DNA of 64,000 bases. It comes from Oscarella lobularis. Its lineage: Eukaryota; Porifera; Homoscleromorpha; Homosclerophorida; Oscarellidae. Below, piece after piece: positions 1 through 13,604 of the stretch (positions within the stretch are counted from its first letter, which is position 1; each line of letters opens with the position of its first letter). The DNA lies in assembly GCF_947507565.1 (NCBI RefSeq), contig NC_089192.1, forward strand, positions 682,001 to 746,000, read 5' to 3'. The position numbers and the translations under genes were made by a program. Under the pieces are notes generated by a model. The model worked only from the letters and a program-made list of their open reading frames with translations, was not told the origin of the DNA and did no database searches.

Positions 1-3000
1 TGGGACAATTTGTCCTGGGGCAATTTGTTCTGGGGACAATTTGTCCTGGGACAATTTGTCCTGGGACAATTTGTCCTGGGGACAATTTGTCCTGGGGAAA
101 ATTTTTCCTGGGACAATTTGTCCTTGGGACATATTGTCCTGGGACAATTTGTCCTGGGACAATTTGTTCTGGGGACAATTTGTCCTGGGGACAATTTGTC
201 CTGGGACAATTTGTCCTGGGACAATTTGTCCTCGGACAATTTGTCCTGGGACAATTTGTCCTGGGGACAATTTGTCCTGGGGACAATTTTTCCTGGGACA
301 ATTTGTCCTAAGACAATTTGTCCTCGGGACAATTTGTCCTGGGGACAATTTGTCCTAGGACAATTTGTCCGGGGACAATTTGTCCTGGGACAATTTGTCT
401 TGGGGACAATTCCAGGACAATTTGTCCTGGGGACAATTTGTTCTGGGACAATTTGTCTTGGGACAATTTGTCCTCGGGACAATTTGTCCTGGGGACAATT
501 TGTCCTAGGACAATTTGTCCGGGGACAATTTGTCTTACGACAATTTGTCCTGGGACAATTTGTCCTGGGACAATTTGTTCTAGGACAATTTGTCCTGGGA
601 CAATTTGTCCTGGGACAATTTGTCCTGGGACAATTTGTCCTGGGGACAATTTGTCCTGGGACAATTTGTCCTGGGACAATTTGTCCTGGGACGATTTGTC
701 CTGGGACAATTTGTCCTGGGGACAATTTGTCCTGGGGACAATTTGTCCTGGGACAATTTGTCCTGGGGACAATTTGTCCTGGGACAATTTGTCCTGGGAC
801 AATTTGTTCTGGGGACAATTTGTCCTGGGGACAATTTGTCCTGGGACAATTTGTCCTGGGGACAATTTGTCCTGGGACAATTTGTCCTGGGACAATTTGT
901 CCTGGGGACAATTTGTCCTGGGGACAATTTGTCCTGGCACAATTTGTCTTGGGGACAATTTGTCCTGGGACAATTTGTCCTGGGACAATTTGTTCTGGGG
1001 ACAATTTGTCCTGGGGATAATTTGTCCTGGGACAATTTGTCCTGGGACAATTTGTCCTAGGACAATTTGTCCGGGGACAATTTGTCTTACGACAATTTGT
1101 CCTGGGACAATTTGTCCTGGGACAATTTGTCCTAGGACAATTTGTCCTGGGACAATTTGTCCTGGGACAATTTGTCCTGGGACAATTTGTCCTAGGACAA
1201 TTTGTCCTGGGACAATTTGTCCTGGGACAATTTGTCCTGGGGACAATTTGTCCTGGGGACAATTTGTCCTGGGACAATTTGTCCTGGGACAATCTGTCCT
1301 GGGGACAATTTGTCCTGCGGACAATTTGTCCTGGGACATTTTGTCCTGGGGACAATTTGTCCTGGGACAATTTGTCCTGGGACAATTTGTCCTGGGGACA
1401 ATTTGTCCTGGGGACAATTTGTCCTGGGACAATTTGTCCTGGGACAATTTGTCCTGGGGACAATTTGTCCTGCGGACAATTTGTCCTGGGACAATTTGTC
1501 CTGGGGACAATTTGTCCTGGGACAATTTGTCCTGGGACAATTTGTTCTGGGGACAATTTGTCCTGGGGACAATTTGTCCTGGGACAATTTGTCCTGGGGA
1601 CAATTTGTCCTGGGACAATTTGTCCTGGGACAATTTGTCGTAAGACAATTTGTCCTCGGGACAATTTTTCCTGGGGACAATTTGTCCTAGGACAATTTGT
1701 CCTGGGACAATTTGTCCTGGGGACAATTTGTCCTAGGACAATTTGTCCTGGGGACAATTTGTCTTGGGGACAATTTGTCTTGGGACAATTTGTCCTGGGG
1801 ACAATTTGTCCCCAGGACAATTTGTCCTCGGGACAAATTGTCCTGGGACAATTTGTCTTACGACAATTTGTCCTGGGACAATTTGTCCTGGGACAATTTG
1901 TCCTAGGACAATTTGTCCTGGGACAATTTGTCCTGGGACAATTTGTCTTGAGGACAATTTGTCCTGGGACAATTTGTCCTGGGACAATTTGTTCTGGGGA
2001 CAATTTGTCCTGGGGACAATTTGTCCTGGGACAATTTGTCCTGGGACAATTTGTCCTGGGACAATTTGTCCTGGGACAATTTGTCCTGGGGACAATTTGT
2101 CCTAGGACAATTTGTCCTGGGGACAATTTGTCTTGGGGACAATTTGTCTTGGGACAATTTGTCCTGGGGACAATTTGTCCCCAGGACAATTTGTCCTCGG
2201 GACAAATTGTCCTGGGACAATTTGTCTTACGACAATTTTTCCTGGGACAATTTGTCCTGGGACAATTTGTCCTAGGACAATTTGTCCTGGGACAATTTGT
2301 CCTGGGACAATTTTTCCTGGGGACAATTTGTCCTGGGACAATTTGTCCTGGGGCCAATTTGTCCTGGGGACAATTTGTCCCCAGGACAAATTGTCCTGGC
2401 ACAATTTGTCCTGGGACAATTTGTCCTGGGACAATTTTTCCTGGGACAATTTGTCCCGGGACAATTTGTCCTGGGGACAATTTGTCCTGGGGACAATTTG
2501 TCCTGGGGACAATTTGTCCTGGGACAATTTGTCCTAGGACAATTTGTCCTGGGACAATTTGTCATGGGACAATTTGTCCTGGGGACAATTTGTCCTGGGA
2601 CAATTTGTCCTGGGACAATTTGTCCTAAGACAATTTTTCCTCGGGACAATTTTTCCTGGGGACAATTTGTCCTAGGACAATTTGTCCTGGGACAATTTGT
2701 CCTGGGACAATTTGTCCTGGGGACAATTTGTCCTGGGGACAATTTGTCCTGGGGACAATTTGTCCTGGGACAATTTGTCCTAGGACAATTTGTCCTGGGG
2801 ACAATTTGTCTTGGGGACAATTTGTCTTGGGACAATTTGTCCTGGGGACAATTTGTCCCCAGGACAATTTGTCCTCGGGACAAATTGTCCTGGGACAATT
2901 TGTCTTACGACAATTTTTCCTGGGACAATTTGTCCTGGGACAATTTGTCCTAGGACAATTTGTCCTGGGACAATTTGTCCTGGGACAATTTTTCCTGGGG

Positions 3001-3752
3001 ACAATTTGTCCTGGGACAATTTGTCCTGGGGCCAATTTGTCCTGGGGACAATTTGTCCCCAGGACAAATTGTCCTGGCACAATTTGTCCTGGGACAATTT
3101 GTCCTGGGACAATTTTTCCTGGGACAATTTGTCCCGGGACAATTTGTCCTGGGGACAATTTGTCCTGGGGACAATTTGTCCTGGGGACAATTTGTCCTGG
3201 GACAATTTGTCCTAGGACAATTTGTCCTGGGACAATTTGTCATGGGACAATTTGTCCTGGGGACAATTTGTCCTGGGACAATTTGTCCTGGGACAATTTG
3301 TCCTAAGACAATTTTTCCTCGGGACAATTTTTCCTGGGGACAATTTGTCCTAGGACAATTTGTCCTGGGACAATTTGTCCTGGGACAATTTGTCCTGGGG
3401 ACAATTTGTCCTGGGGACAATTTGTCCTGGGGACAATTTGTCCTGGGACAATTTGTCCTGGGACAATTTTTCCTGGGGACAATTTGTCCTGGGACAATTT
3501 GTCCTAAGACAATTTGTCCTGGGAGAATTTGTCCTGGGACAATTTGTCCTGTGGACGATTTGTCCTGGGGACAATTTGTCTGGGGACAATTTGTCCTGGG
3601 GACAATTTGTCCCCAGGACAATTTGTCCTCGGGACAAATTGTCCTGGGGACAATTTGTTCTGGGACAATTAGTCCTGGGACAATTTGTCCTGGGGACAAT
3701 TTGTCCTGGGACAATTTGTCCTGGGACAATTTTTCCTGGGACAATTTGTCCT
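1..3752. repeat. Satellite family A, array 1
   Basis: A dense tandem array of 15-16 bp units built on GGACAATTTGTCC, an inverted repeat with 6-bp arms (GGACAA / TTGTCC) around one central base. Units join through CTGG or CTGGG, so unit length drifts between 15 and 16 bp and reading frame slips constantly. Occasional units carry the opposite centre (GGACAAATTGTCC, for example near 1826, 2389 and 3061), meaning they lie in reverse orientation. A higher-order repeat of about 678 bp is visible: landmarks near 2102-2282 recur near 2780-2960. The array starts before the window. Long open frames exist on both strands but encode only monotonous GQFVL, SWDNL or CPGTI pentads, so I do not call genes here. 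Confidence 0.95.
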
Positions 3753-4588
3753 GGAAATTCTAAATTAATTCAGAATAAATTCTGCATTAATGCAGAATAA
3801 ATTCTGCATTTATTCTGCATTAATTCAGAATTAATTCTGCATTTATTCAGAAGTAATTCTGCATTAATTAAGAATAAGTTCTGCATTAATTAAGAATAAG
3901 TTTTGCATTAATTCAGAATAAATTCTGCAATTATCTAGAATAATTTCTGCATTAATTCAGAATAAATTCTTCATTAATCTATTATAAATTCTGCGTTAAT
4001 TCAGAATTAATTCTGCATTAATTCAGAATAAATTCTGCATTAATTCAGAATTAATTTTGCATTAATTCAGAATAAATTCTGCATTAATTCAGAATTAATT
4101 TGGTATTAATTCAGAATAAATTCCGCAATAATTCAGAATAAATGCAGAATAAATTCTGTTTTAATTCAGAATAAATTCTGAATTAATTCAGAATAAATTC
4201 TGCATTTATTCAGAATCAATTCTGCATTAATTCAGAATTAATTTTGCATTAATTCAGAATAATTTCTGAATTAATTAGGAATAAATTCTGCATTAATTCA
4301 GAATAAATTCCGCATTTAATATGCATTAATTCAGAATTAATTCTGCATTTATTCGGAATTAATTCTACATTATTTAAGAATAAATTCTGCATTAAGTCAG
4401 AATAATTTTTTCATTAATTCAGAATAAATTCCGATTTTATTCTTCAATAATTCAGAATTAATTCTGCTTTTATTCAGAATTAATTCTACATTAATTCAGT
4501 ATAAATTCTGAATTAATTCAGAATAAATTCTGAATTAATTCAGAATAAATCCTGCATTAAGTCAGAATAAATTCTGTGTTTATTCAGA
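3753..4588. repeat. Satellite family B, array 1 (AT-rich)
   Basis: A diverged tandem array of roughly 22-bp AT-rich units. The core CAGAATAAATTCTG is an inverted repeat (CAGAAT / ATTCTG around AA), linked by GCATTAATT or GAATTAATTC, which are also largely self-complementary. Point differences between units are much more common than in family A, suggesting an older or less homogenised array. It joins family A sharply at CTGGAAATTC and abuts the unique island that follows. Confidence 0.92.
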
Positions 4589-4949
4589 GAATGTGAGATT
4601 TTTCGCGAGGTTTTAGCGCGCGTTACACTCGAAAAGCCCTGCTCGTCGTTCGTCTCCTGTGCATCGCTTAGCGAGCGAGTTTGAGGTTCTTGATCGACTT
4701 CTTGTCGTGTTCCGTCACGTTCTGAACGGTTATTGCTAAGTTTTTCGTCGTCATGGCGTTTCGGGGTGTACGAGCGATCTTTTAGAACGATCGCCGACGT
4801 ATCGTCGACTCACGACGGAGCGCCTGTCGTTTTCTTCACCTTACATACGATCATGGATGCTTCATGGCAGCGTAGCTCTCGTAAAGAATATAGAATGTTG
4901 AAAAGAAAGCTGAAGCACCTTGTCTACGTAAGTTCACGATCTTTTATTC
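4589..4949 (+). other. Unique island U1, copy 1
   Basis: A roughly 360-bp non-repetitive island of ordinary composition enclosed by family B satellite on both sides. It ends in a coding-looking exon with a GTAAGT donor (annotated separately), so the upstream 260 bp may hold a promoter and 5' UTR. A near-identical copy lies at 13,242-13,604, differing at only a few bases, such as GCGAGG versus GCGATG near its left end and the length of a T run. Confidence 0.85.
4853..4927 (+). CDS. INO80E-like first coding exon, copy 1 (partial gene)
   Basis: ATG at 4853 opens 25 codons that end at a perfect 5' splice site (TAC|GTAAGT) in phase 0. The last 14 residues, EYRMLKRKLKHLVY, closely match the conserved start of INO80 complex subunit E (human KYRNLKRKLKFLIY, from memory), a small coiled-coil subunit of the INO80 chromatin remodeller. 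The family continues with a segment beginning Glu and containing a conserved SRDKSFLLDRLL-type stretch; I could not find that exon in this window. Downstream lie family B and A satellites, so if the gene is functional its first intron is satellite-filled. The alternative is a promoter plus exon-1 fragment carried passively by satellite amplification. An identical exon sits at 13,508. Confidence 0.6.
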
Positions 4950-5426
4950 CGCATTAATTCAGAATTAATTCTGTATTTATTCAGAATTAATTCTGCATTA
5001 ATTCAGAATAAATTCTGCATTAATTCATAATAAAATCCGCATTTTTTCTGCATTAATTCAGAATTAATTCTGCATTTATTCAGAATAAATTCTGAATTAA
5101 TTCTGCATTAATTCAGAATAAATTTCGCATTTATTCTGCATTAATTCAGAATTAATTCTGCATTTATTCAGAATAAATTCTGCATTAATTCAGAATTAAT
5201 TCTGCATTAATTCAGAATAAATTCCGCATTTATTCAGAATAAATTCGGCATTAGTTCCGAATAAATTCTGCATTAATTCAGAATAAATTCTGCATTAATT
5301 CAGAATAAATTCCGCATTTATTCAGAATAAATTCGGCATTAGTTCCGAATAAATTCTGCATTAATTCAGAATAAATTCTGCATTAATTCGGAATTAATTC
5401 TGAATTAATTCTTCATTTATTCAGAA
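4950..5426. repeat. Satellite family B, array 2
   Basis: Second block of the AT-rich, roughly 22-bp family, directly after the INO80E-like exon and its donor. Same core palindrome CAGAATAAATTCTG and GCATTAATT linkers. It fuses to family A within the sequence TCAGAATTTGTCCTGG, where the B half-unit runs straight into TTGTCC of A. The B-U1-B arrangement is symmetrical around the unique island. Confidence 0.92.
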
Positions 5427-7303
5427 TTTGTCCTGGGGACAATTTGTCCTGGGGACAATTTGTCCTGAGGACAATTTGTCCTGGGACAATTTGTCCTGGG
5501 ACAATTTGTCCTGGGACAATTTAACCTGGGGACAATTTGTCCTGGGACAATTTGTCCTGGGGCCAATTTGTCCTGGGGACAATTTGTCCCCAGGACAAAT
5601 TTTCCTGGCACAATTTGTCCTGGGACAATTTGTCCTGGGACAATTTGTCCTGGGACAATTTGTCCTGGGGACAATTTGTCCTGGGGACAATTTGTCCTGG
5701 GACAATTTTTCCTGGGACAATTTGTTCTGGGGACAATTTGTCCTGGGGACAATTTGTCCTGGGACAATTTTTCCTGGGACAATTTGTCCTAAGACAATTT
5801 GTCCTGGGACAATTTGTCCTGGGGCCAATTTGTCCTTTGGACAATGTCCTTGGACAATTTGTCCTGGGACAATTTGTCCTGGGGACAATTTGTCCTGAGG
5901 ACAATTTGTCCTGGGACAATTTGTCCTGGGGACAATTTTTCCTGGGACAATTTTTCCTGGGGCCAATTTGTCCTGGGGACAATTTGTCCCCAGGACAAAT
6001 TTTCCTGGCACAATTTGTCCTGGGACAATTTGTCCTGGGACAATTTGTCCTGGGACAATTTGTCCTGGGGACAATTTGTCCTGGGGACAATTTGTCCTGG
6101 GACAATTTTTCCTGGGACAATTTGTTCTGGGGACAATTTGTCCTGGGGACAATTTGTCCTGGGACAATTTGTCCTGGGGACAATTTGTCCTGGGACAATT
6201 TGTCCTGGGACAATTTGTCCTGGGGACAATTTGTCCTGGGGACAATTTGTCCTTGGACAATTTGTCCTGGGGACAATTTGTCCTGGGACAATTTGTCCTG
6301 GGACAATTTGTTCTGGGGACAATTTGTCCTGGGGACAGTTTGTCCTGGGACAATTTGTCCTGGGACAATTTGTCCTTTGGACAATGTCCTTGGACAATTT
6401 GTCCTGGGGACAATTTGTCCTGGGACAATTGTCCTGGGACAATTTGTCCTGGGACAATTGTCCTGGGACAATTTGTTCTGGGACAATTGTCCTGGGACAA
6501 TTTGTCCTGGGACAATTGTCCTGGGACAATTTGTCCTGGGACAATTGTCCTGGGACAATTTGTCCTGGGACAATTTGTCCTGGGACAATTTGTCCTGGGA
6601 CAATTTGTCCTGGGACAATTGTCCTGGGGGCAATTTGTCCTGGGACAATTTGTCCTGGGACAATTTGTCCTGGGACAATTTGTCCTGGGGACAATTTGTC
6701 CTGGGGAATATTTGTCCTAGGACAATTTGTCCTGGGACAATTTGTCCTGGGGACAATTATTCCTGTTACAATTTGTCCTGGGGACAATTTTTCCTGGGAC
6801 AATTTGTCCTGGGGACAATTTGTCCTGGGGAATATTTGTCCTAGGACAATTTGTCCTGGGACAATTTGTCCTGGGGACAATTATTCCTGGGACAATTTGT
6901 CCTGGGGACAATTTTTCCTGGGACAATTTGTCCTGGGGACAATTTGTCCTGGGGAATATTTGTCCTAGGACAATTTGTCCTTGGACAATTTGTGCTGGGG
7001 ACATTTTTTCCTGGGACAATTTGTCCCCAGGACAAATTGTCCTGGGGACAATTTGTCCTGGGACAATTTGTCCTATGACAATTTGTCCTGGGACAGTTTG
7101 TCCTGGGGACAATTTGTCGTGGGGACACTTTCTTCTGGGACAATTTGTCCTGGGGACAATTTGTCCTGGGACAATTTGTCCTGGGACAATTTGTCCTGGG
7201 GACACTTTCTTCTGGGACAATTTGTCCTGGGGACAATTTGTCCTGGGACAATTTGTCCTGGGGACAATTTGTCCTTGGAAAATTTGTCCTGGGACAAATT
7301 GTC
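5427..7303. repeat. Satellite family A, array 2
   Basis: GGACAATTTGTCC array with variant units not common in array 1: a shortened unit lacking two bases (GGACAATTGTCC) repeated around 6425-6625, a TTTGGACAATGTCC variant near 5835 and 6376, and a GGGAATATTTGTCC variant at about 6705, 6829 and 6953 marking a roughly 124-bp higher-order period. Units from 5568 recur at 5968 (400-bp period). It ends at the unique island U2. Confidence 0.94.
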
Positions 7304-8177
7304 TTTCGTCGAATCTTCGCGAAACCGCTCTCTACGTGTTGCCGTGCCATTCTATAGGCGTAGCAATGTGAAACCCCGATTGGTAATAGTTTATTTATGA
7401 CGTCAACATGTTAAACCGGTGAGGTCACGTGCGTATGTTAGCGCGCCCGTCTCGTTTCAAAGAAACACGGTTTCTGGCTCGTTTTCGACGATGCGAAGGT
7501 CCGAGCGACGTCAAAAGGTAGTAGTAGATAGTTGCAATGCAGTTTTAGAGCGTTCGTCGCCCGCGGAGCGCGCGTACGAACGCGTCGCGTCGCCAAGTGG
7601 TGGCGCGAGCTTCGAATAGTGAATTTTTCGTTTCGAATGACTTCGAAACGAAGGATTCGAGACGGTTTAGAACGTTTTGCGACGCGAAGCGTCGCTTTCG
7701 GCGTCGTTTTCGCCGAATTAATGTGTCCGTGAAAGGGGGCGTGTTCCCTTTCTTTCGCACGTGCTCTACGGCAAACGGCGACTCGGATGCCGTCGAGTGG
7801 CGGCAATTTGTAAACTGCACCATATGCCCTCTCGATCGACGTGCCGCTTATCGTCGTACGACGCGGCGTCGCGGAGTGGCGGCACGGTTAAGGTGGTGTC
7901 GTTTACGGTGTACGCGCGTACGCGTATTGTTTGTTTCGCTTAATTTTATGTCAAAATTTGGCGAAAATTGGTAAACGTGGTACCAGGTTTTATTTGTGAG
8001 ACCACGACGAATCGAATGGCACCGGTGCGGTGCTCGTGCGACGTCTCCTTGCAGAGTTGTGCGCTTTTTCGCGAAACGAGTCGCGAATTGGAAAATCGAT
8101 TTTTGTCCTTCGATTTTCTGCGCCGTACAGTCGCTTCTGCTGCGGTTTTTTGGTTTTTTGAGGAGGATTTGGGATGG
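7304..8177. other. Unique island U2, copy 1
   Basis: About 870 bp of non-repetitive sequence between satellite A and satellite C. It contains a perfect CRE palindrome TGACGTCA at 7398-7405, followed 14 bp later by GGTCACGTGC (an E-box-type site), and a short ATG-led stretch (from about 7490) that in the second copy ends at a GTAAGT donor. In this copy one A is missing, giving GTAGTA. Several open frames cross the island on both strands, but none matches a family I recognise. The block is nearly identical to 17,150-18,023. It may be a promoter with a first exon; function is not assigned. Confidence 0.6.
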
Positions 8178-9803
8178 CTGCCGGCGGAGTACGTACACCA
8201 CTCCCCGGAATATATACACCGCCTGCCGGCGGAGTACGTACACCGCTTGCCGGATTATATACACCGCCTGCAGGCGGAGTACGTACACCGCTTGCCGGAA
8301 TATATACGCCGCCTGCCGGAATATATACACCGCCTGCCGGCGGAGTACGTACACCGCTTGCCGGAATATATACACCGCCTGCCGGAATATATACACCGCC
8401 TGCCGGCGGAGTACGTACACCGCTTGCCGGAATATATATGCCGCCTGCCGGAATATATACACCGCCTGCCGGCGGAGTACGTACACCGCTTGCCGGAATA
8501 TATACACCGCCTGCCGGAATATATACACCGCCTGCCGGAATATATACACCGCCTGCCGGCGGAGTACGTACACCGCTTGCCGGAATATATACACCGCCTG
8601 CCGGAATATATACACCGCCTGCCGGAATATATACACCGCCTGCCGGCGGAGTACGTACACCGCTTGCCGGAATATATACGCCGCCTGCCGGAATATATAC
8701 ACCGCCTGCCGGCGGAGTACGTACACCGCTTGCCGGAATATATACGCCGCCTGCCGGAATATATACACCGCCTGCCGGAATATATACACCGCCTGCCGGA
8801 ATATATACACCGCCTGCCGGCGGAGTACGTACACCGCTTGCCGGAATATATACGCCGCCTGCCGGAATATATACACCGCCTACCGGCGGAGTACGTACAC
8901 CGCCTGCCGGAATATATACACCGCCTGCCGGAATATATACACCGCCTGCCGGCGGAGTACGTACACCGCTTCCCGGAATATATACGCCGCCTGCCGGAAT
9001 ATATACACCGCCTGCCGGTATATATTCATCGCCTGCCGGCGGAGTACGTACACCGCTTGCCGGAATATATACGCCGCCTGCCGGAATATATACACCGCCT
9101 GCCGGCGGAGTACGTACACCGCGCTCCGCAATATATACACCGCCGGCCGGCGGAGTACGTACACCGCTTGCCGGAATATATACACCGCCTGCCGGCGGAG
9201 TACGTACACCGCTTGCCGAAATATATACACCGCCTGCCGGAATATATACACCGCCTGCCGGCGGAGTACGTACACCGCTTGCCGGAATATATACACCGCC
9301 TGCCGGAATATATACACCGCCTGCAGGCGGAGTACGTACACCGCTTGCTGAAATATATACACCGCCTGCCGGCGGAGTACGTACACCGCGCTCCGCACTA
9401 TATACACCGCCGGCCGGCGGAGTACGTACACCGCTTGCCGGAATATATACACCGCCTGCCGGCGGAGTACGTACACCGCTTGCCGAAATATATACACCGC
9501 CTGCCGGAATATATACACCGCCTTCCGGCGGAGTACGTACACCGTTTGCAGGAATATATACACCGCCTGCCGGAATATATATACCGCCTGCCGGAGGAGT
9601 ACGTACACCGCTTGCCGGAATATATACACCGCCGGCGGAGTACGAACACCGCCTGCCGGAATATATACACCGCCTGCCGGAATATATACACAGCCTGCCG
9701 GCGGAGTACGTACACCGCTTGCCGAAATATATACACCGCCTGCCGGCGGAGTACGTACACCGCTTGCCGCAATATATACACCGCCGGCCGGCGGAGTACG
9801 TAC
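8178..9803. repeat. Satellite family C, array 1
   Basis: GC-rich tandem array mixing two related units: a 21-bp unit with GCCGGAATATATACACCGCC and a 24-bp unit with GCCGGCGGAGTACGTACACC. Both contain strong palindromes (GCCGGC, GTACGTAC, ATATAT). Because 21 and 24 are multiples of three, long frames stay open on both strands. The array ends inside a GTACGTAC motif that switches to family A (GTACTGGGACAATT). Confidence 0.95.
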
Positions 9804-12409
9804 TGGGACAATTTGTCCTGGGACAATTTGTCCTGGGGACAATTTGTCCTGGGGACAATTTGTCCTGGGACAATTTGTCTTGGGGACAATTTGTCCTGGG
9901 ACAATTTGTCCTGGGACAATTTGTCCTGGGGACAATTTGTCCTGGGGACAATTTGTCCTGGGACAATTTGTCCTGGGACAATTTGTCCTGGGACAATTTG
10001 TCCTGGGGACAATTTTTCCTGGGACAATTTGTCCTAAGACAATTTGTCTTACGACAATTTGTCCTGGGACAATTTGTCCTGGGACAATTTGTCCTGGGAC
10101 AATTTGTCCTGGGACAATTTGTCCTGGGACAATTTGTCCTGGGACAATTTGTCCTGGGGACAATTTGTCCTTGGGACAATTTGTCCTGGGGACAATTTGT
10201 CCTGGGACAATTTGTCCTAGGACAATTTGTCCTGGGACAATTTGTCATGGGACAATTTGTCCTGGGGACAATTTGTCCTGGGACAATTTGTCCTGGGACA
10301 ATTTGTCCTAAGACAATTTGTCCTCGGGACAATTTTTCCTGGGGACAATTTGTCCTAGGACAATTTGTCCTGGGACAATTTGTCCTGGGACAATTTGTCC
10401 TGGGGACAATTTGTCCTGGGGACAATTTGTTCTGGGAGAATTTGTCTTGGGACAATTTGTCCTGGGGACAATTTGTTCCCAGGACAATTTGTCCTCGGGA
10501 CAAATTGTCCTGGGACAATTTGTCTTACGACAATTTGTCCTGGGACAATTTGTCCTGGAACAATTTGTCCTAGGACAATTTGTGCTGAGACAATTTGTCC
10601 TGGGACAATTTGTCCTGGGGACAATTTGTCCTGGGGACAATTTGTCCTGGGACAATTTGTCCTGGGACAATTTGTCCTGGGACAATTTGTCCTGGGGACA
10701 ATTTGTCCTGGGACAATTTGTCCTAAGACAATTTGTCCTGGGAGAATTTGTCCTTGGACAATTTGTCCTGGGGACAATTTGTCTTGGGGACAATTTGTCC
10801 TGGGACAATTTGTCCTGGGACAATTTGTCCTGGGGACAATTTGTCCTGGGACAATTTGTCCTGGGGCCAATTTGTCCTGGGGACAATTTTTCCCCAGGAC
10901 AAATTGTCCTGGCACAATTTGTCCTGGGACAATTTTTCCTGGGACAATTTGTCCTGGGACAATTTTTCCTGGGGACAATTTGTCCTGGGGACAATTTGTC
11001 CTGGGACAATTTGTCCTGGGGACAATTTGTCCTGGGACAATTTGTCCTCGGACAATTTGTCCTGTGGACGATTTGTCCTGGGGACAATTTGTCTTGGGGA
11101 CAATTTGTCTTGGGACATTTTGTCCTGGGGACAATTTGTCCTGGGACAATTTGTCCTGTGGACAATTTGTCCTGGGGACAATTTGTCCTGGGACAATTTG
11201 TCCTAGGACAATTTGTCCTGGGACAATTTGTCATGGGACAATTTGTCCTGGGGACAATTTGTCCTGGGACAATTTGTCCTGGGACAATTTGTCCTAAGAC
11301 AATTTGTCCTCGGGACAATTTTTCCTGGGGACAATTTGTCCTAGGACAATTTGTCCTGGGACAATTTGTCCTGGGACAATTTGTCCTGGGGACAATTTGT
11401 CCTGGGGACAATTTGTTCTGGGAGAATTTGTCTTGGGACAATTTGTCCTGGGGACAATTTGTTCCCAGGACAATTTGTCCTCGGGACAAATTGTCCTGGG
11501 ACAATTTGTCTTACGACAATTTGTCCTGGGACAATTTGTCCTGGAACAATTTGTCCTAGGACAATTTGTGCTGAGACAATTTGTCCTGGGACAATTTGTC
11601 CTGGGGACAATTTGTCCTGGGGACAATTTGTCCTGGGACAATTTGTCCTGGGACAATTTGTCCTGGGACAATTTGTCCTGGGGACAATTTGTCCTGGGAC
11701 AATTTGTCCTAGTACAATTTGTCCTGGGAGAATTTGTCCTTGGACAATTTGTCCTGGGGACAATTTGTCTTGGGGACAATTTGTCCTGGGACAATTTGTC
11801 CTGGGACAATTTGTCCTGGGGACAATTTGTCCTGGGACAATTTGTCCTGGGGCCAATTTGTCCTGGGGACAATTTTTCCCCAGGACAAATTGTCCTGGCA
11901 CAATTTGTCCTGGGACAATTTTTCCTGGGACAATTTGTCCTGGGACAATTTTTCCTGGGGACAATTTGTCCTGGGGACAATTTGTCCTGGGACAATTTGT
12001 CCTGGGGACAATTTGTCCTGGGACAATTTGTCCTCGGACAATTTGTCCTGTGGACGATTTGTCCTGGGGACAATTTGTCTTGGGGACAATTTGTCTTGGG
12101 ACATTTTGTCCTGGGGACAATTTGTCCTGGGACAATTTGTCCTGTGGACGATTTGTCCTGGGGACAATTTGTCTTGGGGACAATTTGTCTTGGGACAATT
12201 TGTCCTGGGGACAATTTGTCCCCAGGACAATTTGTCCTCGGGACAAATTGTCCTGGGACAATTTGTCCTGGGACAATTTGTCCTGGGACAATTTGTCCTG
12301 TGGACAATTTGTTCTGGGACAATTTGTCCTGGGACAATTTGTCCTGGGGACAATTTGTCCTGGGACAATTTGTCCTGGGACAATTTTTCCTGGGACAATT
12401 TGTCCTGGA
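9804..12409. repeat. Satellite family A, array 3
   Basis: GGACAATTTGTCC array starting directly at the end of family C. A clear higher-order repeat of about 986 bp is present: landmarks at 10,308-10,365 recur at 11,294-11,351 with nearly identical unit variants. It ends with the same CTGGAAATTC junction to family B as at 3752, so this array corresponds to array 1 of the first composite. Confidence 0.95.
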
Positions 12410-13241
12410 AATTCTAAATTAATTCAGAATAAATTCTGCATTAATGCAGAATAAATTCTGCATTTATTCTGCATTAATTCAGAATTAATTCTGCATTTAT
12501 TCAGAAGTAATTCTGCATTAATTAAGAATAAGTTCTGCATTAATTAAGAATAAGTTCTGCATTTTTTCAGAATAAATTCTGCAATAATCTAGAATAATTT
12601 CTGCATTAATTCAGAATAAATTCTGCATTAATCTATTATAAATTCTGCGTTAATTCAGAATTAATTCTGCATTAATTCAGAATAAATTCTGCATTAATTC
12701 AGAATTAATTTTGCATTAATTCAGAATAAATTCTGCATTAATTCAGAATTAATTTGGTATTAATTCAGAATAAATTCTGCAATAATTCAGAATAAATGCA
12801 GAATAAATTCTGTTTTAATTCAGAATAAATTCTTAATTAATTCAGAATAAATTCTGCATTTATTCAGAATCAATTCTGCATTAATTCAGAATTAATTCTG
12901 CATTAATTCAGAATAATTTCTGAATTAATTAGGAATAAATTCTGCATTAATTCAGAATAAATTCCGCATTTATTATGCATTAATTCAGAATTAATTCTGC
13001 ATTTATTCGGAATTAATTCTACATTATTTAAGAATAAATTCTGCATTAAGTCAGAATAATTTTTTCATTAATTCATAATAAATTCCGATTTTATTCTTCA
13101 ATAATTCAGAATTAATTCTGCTTTTATTCAGAATTAATTCTACATTAATTCAGTATAAATTCTGAATTAATTCAGAATAAATTCTGAATTAATTCAGAAT
13201 AAATCCTGCATTAAGTCAGAATAAATTCTGTGTTTATTCAG
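12410..13241. repeat. Satellite family B, array 3
   Basis: Near-identical copy of the family B block at 3753-4588, unit variant for unit variant, with a few substitutions (for example a longer run of T near 12,562). It leads into the second copy of island U1. The match of diverged units in order shows the block was duplicated as a whole rather than grown independently. Confidence 0.93.
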
Positions 13242-13604
13242 AGAATGTGAGATTTTTTCGCGATGTTTTAGCGCGCGTTACACTCGAAAAGCCCTGCTCG
13301 TCGTTCGTCTCCTATGCATCGCTTAGCGAGCGAGTTTGAGGTTCTTGATCGACTTCTTGTCGTGTTCCGTCACGTTCTGAACGGTTATTGCTAAGTTTTT
13401 CGTCGTCATGGCGTTTCGGGGTGTACGAGCGATCTTTTAGAACGATCGCCGACGTATCGTCGACTCACGACGGAGCGCCTGTCGTTTTCTTCACCTTACA
13501 TACGATCATGGATGCTTCATGGCAGCGTAGCTCTCGTAAAGAATATAGAATGTTGAAAAGAAAGCTGAAGCACCTTGTCTACGTAAGTTCACGATCTTTT
13601 ATTC
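13242..13604 (+). other. Unique island U1, copy 2
   Basis: Second copy of the 4589-4949 island, about 8.65 kb downstream. Nearly every base is shared, including the region upstream of the exon, the exon and the GTAAGT donor. High identity in non-coding as well as coding bases points to recent duplication or ongoing conversion rather than selection on the exon alone. Confidence 0.85.
13508..13582 (+). CDS. INO80E-like first coding exon, copy 2 (partial gene)
   Basis: Identical 25-codon exon to that at 4853, starting at ATG 13,508 and ending in phase 0 at TAC|GTAAGT. It carries the EYRMLKRKLKHLVY block typical of the INO80E N-terminus. Of the two copies this one is nearer to downstream unique sequence (from 23,676), but splicing to the first good acceptor there (24,016/24,017), though in phase, does not yield the conserved second INO80E segment. 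Which copy, if either, is used is unknown. Confidence 0.6.
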